Below, piece by piece: positions 45,959 to 55,845 of a stretch of 64,000 nucleotides of DNA (its first letter is position 1; each line of letters opens with the position of its first letter). The stretch comes from Isoetes taiwanensis (Eukaryota > Streptophyta > Lycopodiopsida > Isoetales > Isoetaceae), in the NCBI GenBank assembly GCA_021234155.1, contig JAJEKV010000060.1, positions 866,001 through 930,000 on the forward strand, read 5' to 3'. The position numbers were made by a program, and so were the translations under genes. Below the pieces are notes generated by a model, which was not told the DNA's origin, made no database searches, and was given only the letters and a program-made list of their open reading frames with translations.

Positions 45959-47604
45959 TGTGACGGTCGAGGGGGGGAATATACCATAAACACGCATATA
46001 TTCACGGATCGATCACCATACAAGTCTATCTTCATAGCCTTGTATACCATAGATTGTGGCACTAGGGGGCATGGCTAAGTTATTCTCATAGCTTAGCCAA
46101 CCATAGGTTAAGCCATTATCCATGTGGCCTTAACCTATTGGGGCACCGCCACACAGGACTCACCCGATTGGTGCCACGTGGCATCCTAGGTGGACCTAAC
46201 TTATATAGGCATAAACCCTAACCCTAGACCTCTTTTCTAGCCCTAGCACCCCGAGACTCACCTACTTGTTCGAAACCCCGTTTCGAACATCGTTCGTTGT
46301 GGCATAGGCTGGTGCAGCAGCCCCAGCAGGGTAGACCCGTTCTTGGAGGAGGAACAGCAGCTTGTGAGTCGAAGACTATGGAGGCGCCCGGATCTGGAGG
46401 GAGAGCATCAGGAGCAGGTATGTAGGATAGTAGTTGTGATAGCTCATCTGGAATTAGCAATCCAGATGTGCTAGTATTTTGTATCTAGAGTAGCGCCATC
46501 CTAGAACCCATATTCAACATCTTGAACCCTAATCAAGGAACCCTAACTATTAGTTAGTTGTATGATTAGGTTAAGATGTTCTTCTTATGATTATTCTCAT
46601 GATTATGTGATGATGGTTGATCATGTTTGCTCCTCTTGTATTGGGACGGGGGGTAGAGACCTAGAGCCATATGTAGTATGCTCCTAGAGTAGATCCCTTT
46701 AGTTCTGTTAGATGCGGCTCTGGCATAGGAGCCCACCGTGCTATTGAGGCTATGATATGACTCAGCACCAGATAACGGGCTAGAGGGAAAGTGGAGGGAG
46801 GATCCCCGCCGAAAGTGGGGGCCGGGGGATCCCATAGTGGGCTAGGCTTATGGTCTGGTCACTCGCGGTGGGCGAGCATGGGTCCGACACCTCTGGGGGC
46901 AATGGTGTTGCCCCCGCCTCTCGAGGAGGCTGCAAGTGTTGGCTTGGCTCTCGTTTTTGGGGGTTCGGTCAAGCACTAATCGCGGTGCCGCCACTCGATT
47001 CTCTAGCCGCCCCGGCACCTCTAGACCCAGGAAGGGGAGATGCAACCCTTCCTCGCCTCATGGGACCGGGAGATGCAACCTGGAGTAGTCCCGATGGGTG
47101 ATGCCATGGGATTGCGATCCAGGAAGGCTAGAGTCCCTGCCGAGCCCGATCTAGCCCATCCGCAGCATGCACAGGGAGGGGCGGATGGAATGGTCAACCC
47201 TAGCCATTGTTCTATGCCAGCCCCGCCATCGCCATGACTCTGCCTCGGCTTCTATCTTGAGGCCTAGGCGGCCGGGCCACCCTCCCACGGTAGTCCGGAG
47301 CGGGGTAGGAGCTCTCCTGTTTTATGGGTTGTGATTATCATCTATGCATTGGTTTATGTGCGATGCACTACCCTCCGAGGTAGTATTTGTATATGTTTTA
47401 TGCTAGTTCTGACGTGTTATCGCTTCCGCTGTTATAGGAGCCCATAGGGGAAGGGCGCGCAAGACACCTTCGTGTTCCCTTCCCGCACTAGGAGTCATCT
47501 CAGAGTGCGGGGTAGATGAAGGGCCCATGCGGTTGATGAGCCGGATGGGGGATTTCCTGCCGAGGGTACGGCCGGGCGCCGTATGTTTAGCAGGGAGCGT
47601 CACA
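45959..47604 (+). repeat. 3' LTR of the inner chromovirus
   Basis: 1,646 bp from TGTGACGGTCGAGG to GGAGCGTCACA, with target duplication GGATG directly after. About 30 bp longer than the 5' LTR because of many small indels. Confidence 0.9.
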
Positions 47605-48417
47605 GGATGATATGTCGTGCTCATGGATAGCTTGGTCTGAATCGTCGCAAAGAGGTCTTGCCAAAATGCACTCATGAACTTCGGATCCCTGTCGGAGATA
47701 ATCTCCCTTGGCATGCCATGAAGCCTGAAGATCTCTTTGGTGAAGAGCTTTGCTGTATCCATAGCTGTATCTGTGGTCCTACAAGGCACAAAATGTGCCA
47801 TCTTCGACAACTTGTCGACCACTACCATCAAGGCATCCTTGCCTCTTTGTCGTTCTGGGAGTCCCGTGATGAAATCCATGCCGATTACCTCCCATTTGGC
47901 ATTTGGCACCGCTAATGGCTCTAGTGCCCCGAATTTGAGTTGCTTCGCCTCCTGGCTGGCATAGTCGACATTCTTTGATGTAGCGAGCTACGTGCTTCTT
48001 CATTCCTGGCCAATAATAGCTGCTGCGTACTTTGAAATATGTTTTCATGAATCCCGCATGGCCAGCTATTGGGCTGTTGTGCGTGTCGTGGAGGATCAAT
48101 TTCCTTACCCCTGATGACTCTGGTACGCACAACTTGTCCTTATGATATAATAGGTTGCCCTCCTTCTTAAAATGCTTGAAGGCTTCCCGCTCTTTATCTG
48201 TTCTAGCCTCCCTAGAGAGGCTTGCCCATACTTCTCTGAAGTCTACATCCATTGGCAAGGACTCTTCAATCTTCTTACCAAAGTCGCTGGAGAGCGTCGA
48301 AATTGCGTTGCAATGCACTCTAGTTGTCAGGGGATGCCTTGAAAGCGCATCCGCTACCACATTGAGCTTCCCCGGCTTATAGACTATATCAAAGTCATAT
48401 TCTTCAAGGAACTCCAT
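47605..48417 (-). pseudogene. Outer chromovirus integrase, N-terminal half
   Basis: The minus-strand frame 48417-47779 has the RNase H tail (YKPGKLNVVADALSRHP). It also has an integrase zinc domain region (HDTHNSPIAGHAGFMKTYFK ... YYWPGMKKHVARYIKECRLC), which supplies the HHCC ligands absent from the intronic element. The catalytic core continues in a second frame (47,909 down) with GMDFITGLPERQRGKDALMV and REIISDRDPKFMSAF. It stops being integrase at 47,605, where the inner element inserted, and resumes at 34,426. Confidence 0.9.
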
Positions 48418-50128
48418 CCATCTCCACTACCTCAGATTAAGGTGTGGTTGCGTGAATACATATTGGAGGCTCTGATGGTCGGTATCCAAGTGGAACTTCC
48501 TTCCCAAGAGATAGTGCCTCCATATTCTTAATGCCCCGACAACCGCAAGCAATTCCTCGATCGTGCGTTGGGTAGCTGGCCTCGGCGTCGTTCATCTTCC
48601 CACCGGAATCATACGCTACCACACGCTCTTCTTGCATAAGCACCGCACTGTAGCTATCTTACTCGCATCCGTTGCTACAAGCTTATCTTTCTCCGGTCCG
48701 GCAAAGGTCAAGGCAGGGGTCTGTCGTCGAGCTTCTTTCAACAATTCAAACCCCTTTTGGGCTTTCTTGTGCCAATGCTCTACCCAATCTTTCACCTTCT
48801 CGCCCTTGCCGGTCGTTAAGCGGGGCTGCTATCTTAGCAAAGTTCTTCACGAACTTCCCAGAGTACCCCGCTAGCAGAAAACTTCTGACCTCATGCACAT
48901 TCTTCGGCGCCGACCCATCGAATCACCGCTTCAATCTTGGCGGTGGTCCGTTGAGATGCCTTCGCCGAGATCACATGACCAAGGTATTCCACCTTCTTCG
49001 TTGGCGGCGGCACCGACAACTTGGCGCATAACCGGTGCCTCTTCAACTTCTCTAGCACCCTTCTCAAGTGTTTGCGTGCTCTTCAAGGGATCTGCTATAC
49101 ACCAAAATGTCATCAAAGAAAACAATCACAAAGGTGTCCAGGAACTCCCTGAAGATATCGTTCATGAGCCTCATGAACGTTGCGGGGGCATTTGATAAGC
49201 CGAAAGGCATCACCGTGAACTCATAATGCCCATACCAAGGCCCCGAAGGCGGTCTTGTGGATATCTTCCTCCTTTATCCGTATCTCGATGATAACCCGAC
49301 CTTAAGTCGATTTTGAGAAGATCTTTGCTCCTTGAAGCTGATCCATCAAGTCGCCCTCGATCTTGGAAGCGCATACTTGTTCTTAATGGTGTGCTTATTC
49401 AACTGTCTATAGTCTATGCACATCCTCAAAGATCCATCCTTCTTCTTGACAAAAAGAATGGGCGCCCAAACGGCGGAGACACTAGGTCTAATGAAACCTA
49501 GGTCGAGCGCTCCCCCTCGCTTCTTCAGCTCCGACAACTCCTGCGTTGTCATTCTATATCGAGCCTTGCTTGTTAGCTTTGTTCCTGGTTCGAGTGCTAT
49601 CTCGCACTCGACTCCCCTATAAGGAGGGAGCTGCTTGATCTCATCTGGAAAGAGATCGTGGAACTCCGTGATCAACTTAGCTATTTGCTTCGGCAACTTG
49701 CTGAGCATCTTGTCTTCTCTGCTTCCTTCCAATTCCGGCTCACTAATCTCAAGCTTGAAGATGTATGCCACTTGCTCACTCTTGATGCACTTGAACAGTC
49801 GTTTAGAAGACATACACTGCATGATGGGAACAACTTCTTTACCTGTTATCTCAATGATCTTGCCGTCGGGTGTTGGGAAGGTCACCTTCCGCTTTCCACA
49901 ATCAATAATGGCCCCTGCTGGTCCAAGGTACTCCATACCTATTATCAAGTCGTATTTGCCGATGCCCATTACTTCTGCCCCATCGGATCTTAACTCGCAA
50001 GTCGATGTCAAAGTTGATTCTTTTACCGCCGCCACCGCTTCTTTACCGCTCCACTTGCTAAGACAACGGGCCTTGGCTTTGACTTTAATGGTTTTAACTT
50101 CAACATTTGAACCATTCAGGGGATGCAA
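48418..50128 (-). pseudogene. pol: Outer chromovirus protease end, reverse transcriptase and RNase H
   Basis: The frame 50128-49346 begins in the second half of protease ([20 protein letters not shown]). It continues through [20 protein letters not shown] into reverse transcriptase with [20 protein letters not shown]. The palm motif [11 protein letters not shown] is seen at about 49,137-49,105 on the minus strand in another frame, then LGHVI-like and RNase H segments down to 48,420 with several breaks. The first half of protease lies upstream in damaged sequence near 50,150-50,300. Confidence 0.88.
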
Positions 50129-50339
50129 AGTTATGGCTACTTCGAATCTATCGGGACTATAAATGACTTGGCCTTGGCCTTTCCCATCGTGGAAATTACT
50201 TTATACCGGCTCTCTCTGCTTGCTCGTCATCTATTGCGGCAAAGATATGACACTCACCCCCAATGTAGTCGCGGGCCTCCTCGCCGCCGCCGCCGCCGTA
50301 GTGTCCCAATCTCCCAACTTCGCTAGCCAGCACTCATGA

Positions 50340-51420
50340 CATATGGGGCGCTTCATTGCCCTATGGCCTGGCTGGAAACACCAAGCAAAAGCCGCTTTTC
50401 TATGCACTCCTGCCTCTTTTCCTTGGGCATGGCTCGGCAGAAAGGATCGACCGCTTTGCTGGGTAGTTTGACCCTTCCTGTTTGTCTTTGAAGGACACCG
50501 CTTCTTCTCCTGCGCCGCTTCCCTTGATTGCCACTATAAGGGGCTCTAGCTGGTCCCGGGTCGGCTGTCTCTCGGGCTAAACCGCCTGTTGCCTTGCCTT
50601 TATCTTGGTAATACCGGCCGCCTTTGCCCGCTATATTATTCCCGAGGTCCCTGTTCCTTGCAAGCTTATTGCCTTGGACTCCGCCGATCATCGTTTCTAG
50701 GTTTTATTGCTCTTACAAGCTTGCGGATCTCCTCATTCGGACCTTCAATGTAGCTTTCCGCGCATGCTTCTCCCTAACTTTGCACATACAACCTTAGTCT
50801 CATGAATTCCTCCGGGTGTTTTTCGATCGACTTGTTGCCTTTGCCGCAACCTCAGAACCTGCCGCATCATACTGGACTTGTGCTCTCTTGGAACGTAATG
50901 GCGCTTTGAAGGCTTTAGCAAACTTCTTGAACACGCAAGCATCCCCGCTAAGCCATGAGCCTTGGCATAGCCCTTCCACCAAATGTGTGCTGCTCCTTCG
51001 TGTTTGATGTTGCCACCCCGCTTTTATCCTTATCCTTCATACCATAGGCATTGCCAGATTTGGCCATCTCATCAAGCCAAGCCTCTCGCCTCCATGCTCG
51101 ACCATTTCTCGCCTCGAGAATTGCTCGAAGCTTCTGGCCTTCCAAACATTTCCCAATGCAGAGTCTACTTTCTTCCGTAGTCGAGGTTCTTGTGTCCCTT
51201 TTGTCGTCCCGTCCGGTGTTCTCTCGCTTTCTTCCATCCGTTTCAGGACTTGGTTCTCGCCCTTCTTCTTCCTGGAATCGAGTCCGAACTGAAGCTTGAG
51301 TCGGAGGAGTCCGAGCTGGGGACCTTCCTCTCTTGCTCCTCTTCTTGTCTCTACACCGTTTCTCCGAGCCGATGTTTGCATGCGGTTGAGCGCTACCCAC
51401 CGAACTCGCTTCCCCCGCAT
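50340..51420 (-). pseudogene. gag: Outer chromovirus gag, frameshifted
   Basis: Capsid-type segments VDSALGNVWKARSFEQFSR, EAWLDEMAKSGNAYGMKDKD and DACVFKKFAKAFKAPLRSKR lie in successive frames. They are followed by a Lys/Arg/Gly-rich part and, near 50,340-50,420, a zinc-knuckle-like CFQPGHRAMKRPICHEC in a third frame. The order matches the inner element's gag. The N-terminal linker is Ser/Glu/Arg-rich. Confidence 0.72.
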
Positions 51421-51798
51421 GCGGCTAGCAAAGCCTTTATCCGCTCAAGGTCCGCCCTCATTTGCGATATTTCTTCTTCCTGGGGTCATTTGTCCAAATT
51501 CTTCAAGCAGGTTCCTTGCGGGCGTGGCCTCGGGCGGACTCTGTTCCTCTATAAGTTCCCCGTAGCTTGTCGTTCTCTCAAGGCTTAGGCCTCTAGCTGC
51601 ATACACAAGTGGTTCATAGCTATATGGTTAGTTTTCCTTGTTTTCTTGCATTATTTATGTTTGTTGGCATGGTTGGGGACACAAAATATATCAACAAAAC
51701 ATTTATAGTGCAAAAGAATATTATATTTATATTTTATATTACGCTAATACAAAAATTACAACTATCGCTAATCATTCCGCCGCCACGCAGAAGATGGA

Positions 51799-53304
51799 TT
51801 ATCCTCCAGAACTTTTTTTCACTTGGGCTGTTCCTAATCGAATGGCCCAAGTTCCTAAGGACATTGGCTGGAGATCCACCCCCGTAATGCTCTTGCCAAA
51901 TCTTCTATTAGCGGTGGGAGGTATAAAGCCTGCCACCGCCCGATCTTGCCTGCCACTTTGAAGGTATGGCGAAGTCGAAGACGTCGAGTCGCGACCGCTC
52001 TCTTCACCGGGATTGCATACCGCAGATAAGGGGCAACCAGCGCATGCCGGCCAAATCGAGAGTGCAATCAACAACGATACTCCTTCCTCGCCTCTGGGGG
52101 TGAACTTGCGGTGGATTACCGCTATTCTTCCATCTATCAGCAGTGGCAGGTAATATCGTAGCGACCTGTCGTTGCGAGACGGGTCCTCGGCCACTCGGTA
52201 TCCAGCTCTGTGTCTGCTTCCGAAGTCATCAACCTCCACCGTGGTGAGCTCCCTGTAGTCTCTGACTGTTGCTGAAGCCCTCCTGAGGTCGAATTCGCCT
52301 GTCCTCTCCCGGGGAGGTGCTGCGGACGAGCTTGCCGTTAGGATGTTTGAGGTCGCATAGCGGATCCCCATCTGTTCCTGAAGAGCAAGGAACTCTTCCT
52401 CCGTCGGTAGCTTGTTCTCCGCCTTGTCTGCCTCCATAATCCGGCCCCGATGTTCTTTGTAGGCTTGGATGTGGGAGGTAAACTCTCCCCGTAAGTGTCG
52501 GCTTCCCCTTACTTGGGGGGAAGTCGGATTCCCCTCGGGACGATGAAGTCGCCCAAGTCCGCTCTTTCGGAGTTGGTGCAGCAACTCTTCGGTCGGTACT
52601 CCCTTTCCCTCAAGACCAGGAGGTTTTGAATGTCGCTAGGAGCGTAAACTCCTCCCTCGACAATGATGGGAGCTAGGCTTGTGATGCCTAATCCAAGGGG
52701 TGGCGCGACTCGAGAGTCTCGTAGGCTTCTTTCAAGTCTTGCCACCTCGCTCGCTTGTTGCCTCCTCCGCTAGGGTCGAGCTCGACATAGTCTTCCTCTT
52801 CTTCTCCGATTCTGTTCATCCGAAGTCTTCTTCCTTCCCTTCCCGCTCCTCGCTCATACCGCGGTGAGAAGCCGTTGTTCTGCCGCTATGGCCAATGGGT
52901 CCACGCCCATGGGGAATGGAGGTTTCCCCACAGTGTTCCGCACGGTGGGTGAGAAAGATTGCCAAGGCAAAGTGTTGAAAGAGAAGTACTTGGTCCCGTT
53001 TGATTAGGACCATTGGCTCGGGTGTGCGGCGCCTTTGTTTGTGAGGTATTTGGCGATGTTGGGACATCGTCTAATGCCGCCAGGAGGGACTGCCTAGGAA
53101 CAAAATAGCCTACACAAGGGGAGTTGCACTAGCGCCGGGTTCTACCCTAGCTTGGAACTCGGGCCAAGACTCTACTATAAGCCGGGTCGCGTGCAAGGTT
53201 GCTTGGACATCTACCTCCTTCCCGAAGATCTGGAAGATTTGGTCGACGTCGGCCTCGAGAGCATGAGCCGGGTGGCCGCACCATCGGTGGAAATCGGTTG
53301 CCAT
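51799..53304 (-). pseudogene. Outer chromovirus upstream ORF, unrecognised
   Basis: Minus-strand frames from 53304 (MATDFHRWCGHPAHALEADV) through 52745-52509 to the long frame 52584-51799 (261 residues). They make a coding region of perhaps 450 residues between leader and gag. The C-terminal frame includes DKAENKLPTEEEFLALQEQM, RDYRELTTVEVDDFGSRHRA and RSLRYYLPLLIDGRIAVIHR. The inner element has similar segments at the same place. No domain is recognised and frame breaks are present. Confidence 0.5.
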
Positions 53305-53613
53305 TGATTAATTGCGTAAGAGGGTAACAAACGGTTGCAGCCTCCAGGAGTTGAGAAATCGGCTAGAAGGGCAGGAGCAGATTTGTAGGGTGCTATATCG
53401 AGAAATGAGGGGTCTATTTATAGAAAAGGGGAAAACCCTAATTTTTGGGTGACTTGAAAATTTCCTAGGATTGGGTAATTCTAGCCTATCTGAGGTCAAA
53501 ATGGGAGTTTGAGGACTATATGAGATGCTTGAACAAGGCTAGATTACCTAAAAGATGCTATGCAATGGGTTGAAGGTGACTTTGACAAGTCCTGGTGAAG
53601 AAATGGTAAGAGG

Positions 53614-53678
53614 TCTCACAGCTTGCGCCTCGCTTCAAAACTAACTTTTAGTTCTTTGACCAGGCGCGAGCTGTGAGA
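53614..53678. repeat. Leader hairpin copy 1
   Basis: 65-nt near-palindrome beginning TCTCACAGCTTGCGCCT and ending AGGCGCGAGCTGTGAGA. The arms pair over 10 bp, then a T/G position, then 6 bp, with an imperfect AACTAAC.../...GTT centre. It is in the outer chromovirus leader between the primer site and the first ORF. The centre carries AACTTTTAGTTCTTTGACC, the most diverged of the three copies. Confidence 0.85.
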
Positions 53679-53813
53679 CATCAGTCTCATTTCGATCAAA
53701 AGGTGTCTAATTTGGGTAAACTAATGGTGTAAGGGTGATGGGCTCATCAAATTAGGCAGAATTGACCCCTTATTTGGTCAATTTGGAGCTGTTTTGGTCA
53801 AGTTTGGGCGAGG

Positions 53814-53878
53814 TCTCACAGCTTGCGCCTCGCTTCAAAACTAAAATTTAGTTTTGCGACCAGGCGCGAGCTGTGAGA
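53814..53878. repeat. Leader hairpin copy 2
   Basis: Same 65-nt module, starting 200 bp after copy 1. Arms TCTCACAGCTTGCGCCT and AGGCGCGAGCTGTGAGA are identical to the other copies; the centre reads AAAATTTAGTTTTGCGACC. Flanking sequence shows no matching repeat, so only the module is duplicated. Confidence 0.85.
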
Positions 53879-54003
53879 TCTCATATATTTCTAGGGTTTT
53901 TGGGTAATTAAAACATGCTATTCTAACTAATTCCTACCTTAGAACTAGCCTTACCACGTTACTTTTACCAAATTCATCATGTTTTGGTGTTCTTGGCTCG
54001 ATG

Positions 54004-54068
54004 TCTCACAGCTTGCGCCTCGCTTCAAAACTAAAATTTAGTTCTGCGACCAGGCGCGAGCTGTGAGA
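54004..54068. repeat. Leader hairpin copy 3
   Basis: Same module, 190 bp after copy 2 and about 200 bp from the primer site. The centre reads AAAATTTAGTTCTGCGACC, differing from copy 2 by one base. It is followed by a poly-T run (54,098-54,115). Confidence 0.85.
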
Positions 54069-54270
54069 CCACCTCACTTGGAAAATTTTGGCTCATTCTT
54101 TTTTTTTTTTTTTTTAATCTTGTTAGATTCCAATTCACTTAATTGTTACTAGCTTAGCATAAACTACTAAGATGAGAAACAATTTCCCACTTTTCGAGGC
54201 TTGAGGATCCTATCAAGTTAGTACTACTGGGAGCATGGTCAGTGCTATGCTCTTGGTCTCCAAGAACATT

Positions 54271-54281
54271 GCTCGATACCA
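54271..54281 (-). promoter_or_regulatory. Primer-binding site, initiator-Met tRNA (outer element)
   Basis: On the minus strand TGGTATCGAGC, one base after the LTR end, equals the standard TGGTATCAGAGC with one A missing. It is followed by AATGTTCTTGG as in the inner element. The lost base may be a real mutation or a sequence error. Confidence 0.8.
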
Positions 54282-54282
54282 T

Positions 54283-55845
54283 CGTGGACGTCCCCTACCG
54301 TGAGTTGGTGCTCTCACCGTATACAAACAGGAGTTCTTCCCCCACACCAGCTCCATGCTGATACAGGGCCCTCCACGTATCACTGCACCCGTAACGAGTC
54401 CCAGTGGGGAAGAGTGAAGGTGTCTTTCTACCCTGTCTCCCTCAGGGCCTACCTAGCTGCGGAAGCGTAAATATACATGTCAGTACACAACACAATCCTC
54501 CAGCCACCCGGAAGGGTGGTATATCAACATCTGCATAGACAATGATCAGCACATCACATAGGGAATCCTACCCAAGGCTCAGACTCAAGGGAACGACTGA
54601 CGGCTTGGGTCTCCAGAGTTCATTGCAGACAGAATTCATGGCAATGGATTTGGCTGGCATAAGAACATGGCATAGGGTTCTCCACTCCATCCGCCCCTCC
54701 TGTGCACACTTTGCGAGTAGGTGAAAAGTGTCGGGACTCGATCAGAGCCTCGGGTGCATAGCCAGAAGGGCTATTCCTGGGGTCATCATCCCAGTCCCGA
54801 TGGGGCAGGTAGGGATCACTCCCTCCAGAGATCTACATGCTGACTCAAGGTGACTAGAGGGCCACTGCCCGTATTCGACTGAACCCACTAGAAAGTGTAC
54901 ACCACTTCACGGGTGTCGAGCCCATGCCTTACCCACACTCAGTGGTAAGCCATTAGGCCTAGTCACAATGATCCCCGTGAGGCTTTTACACACCGGAGGG
55001 ATCGTTCAAGAGTGAGAACATGAACCTCCTTCTCACCCGGTCTGGCCCCTTCACCCACAACCAGGTGTGGCTCTTGTACACAGGCCGAATCTACAGTGTG
55101 CTAGAGAGGCTACTCTAGGAGCATCAACTACAAGCTTTAGAGCCTCTACCCCCCTTCCCAATACAAGGAGTTCACGTAAATACATCATCCAAATACATCA
55201 CGGAAGAACTAAAGAACTAGATCTAATCATAGAGTTAGGTTCTTTAGTTAGTGTCCCGAGATCTAAGATCTAGATAGCTGCTATGGCCAACTTAATAGTC
55301 TAAACCCATCGATTCTTTGACTAGAAGACGTCTTAAGCTATTAAATTGACCAAATACCTGATCCTTGAGTGGTGGCTCCTCGACTGAGTTCAACCATCTC
55401 CTTTGGGCTGATCAATTGGGAACCGATGGCATAATTAAGCTTGGGCGGCGTCTGGGAGGCGGTTTTGGCTCCTGGGGCAGCCAAAGCTGAGCTCTAAAAC
55501 GCTAAGGACGAAAAACTAGCAAGCTAGGGTTTTCCTACCCTAAATAGACATGGGGTTTAGGCTAGGGTTTTCAATTACCCATTTTGGCATGTGGGATAAT
55601 TGAAAAGGCCCCACTTGCCTTTAATGGCTAGGTGGCAAAATATGCCAACATGGAAAGGTGTGCCCACATTAATGTGCACATATGCACATTAATAACATGT
55701 GAACATATCTAACAAGTTGCCCCCAAGGGCTACTTACCTGGCTATCCGCTACGCATACGCGTCATTTGAGTGGCGGTAATGCGCTGTGATTCGGCAAAGA
55801 CAAAGATAATGCCCCTGGGACCATATCGTGGGCTGAACGTCCACG
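54283..55845 (-). repeat. 5' LTR of the outer chromovirus
   Basis: 1,563 bp, matching 31192-32742. Both ends read CG (CGTGGACGT...ACGTCCACG on the plus strand) where the other LTR has TG...CA, so the symmetry is kept but the canonical dinucleotides are changed. Confidence 0.85.

Larger units (their letters stand above)
34427..47604 (+). mobile_element. Inner chromovirus (Ty3/gypsy), plus strand, nested in the outer element's integrase
   Basis: 13,178 bp with LTRs 34427-36041 and 45959-47604. A perfect 5-bp target duplication GGATG lies at 34422-34426 and 47605-47609. An initiator-Met primer site is at 36043 and a polypurine tract ends just before 45959. The insertion cuts the outer integrase between YHP and RIDGQTER, and those sequences join correctly when the element and one duplication are removed. 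Gag-pol resembles the outer element's (about 80% by eye over the integrase N-terminal region), so the two belong to related subfamilies, but the LTRs differ. The region between primer site and gag is unusually long (about 4.6 kb). Confidence 0.93.
31192..55845 (-). mobile_element. Outer chromovirus (Ty3/gypsy), minus strand, interrupted by a second chromovirus
   Basis: Two direct LTRs (31192-32742 and 54283-55845) of about 1.55 kb bracket a minus-strand gag-pol. The initiator-Met primer site is beside the right LTR (54271-54281) and a polypurine tract beside the left LTR. The flanking target bases are GTTAT and ATTAT. Without the 13.2-kb inner element and its extra target duplication the outer element is about 11.5 kb. 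It inserted into a hAT transposase gene. All coding regions are broken by small indels, though amino-acid motifs remain clear. Its long leader carries an extra ORF and three hairpin repeats. Confidence 0.88.

Noticed and set aside
47657-47964. Plus-strand open frames opposite the integrase
   Set aside because: Antisense shadows of the outer chromovirus integrase.
53614-54068. CRISPR-like regularly spaced repeats
   Set aside because: Spacing is 190-200 bp, only three copies, each a long near-palindrome, and the setting is a plant retroelement.
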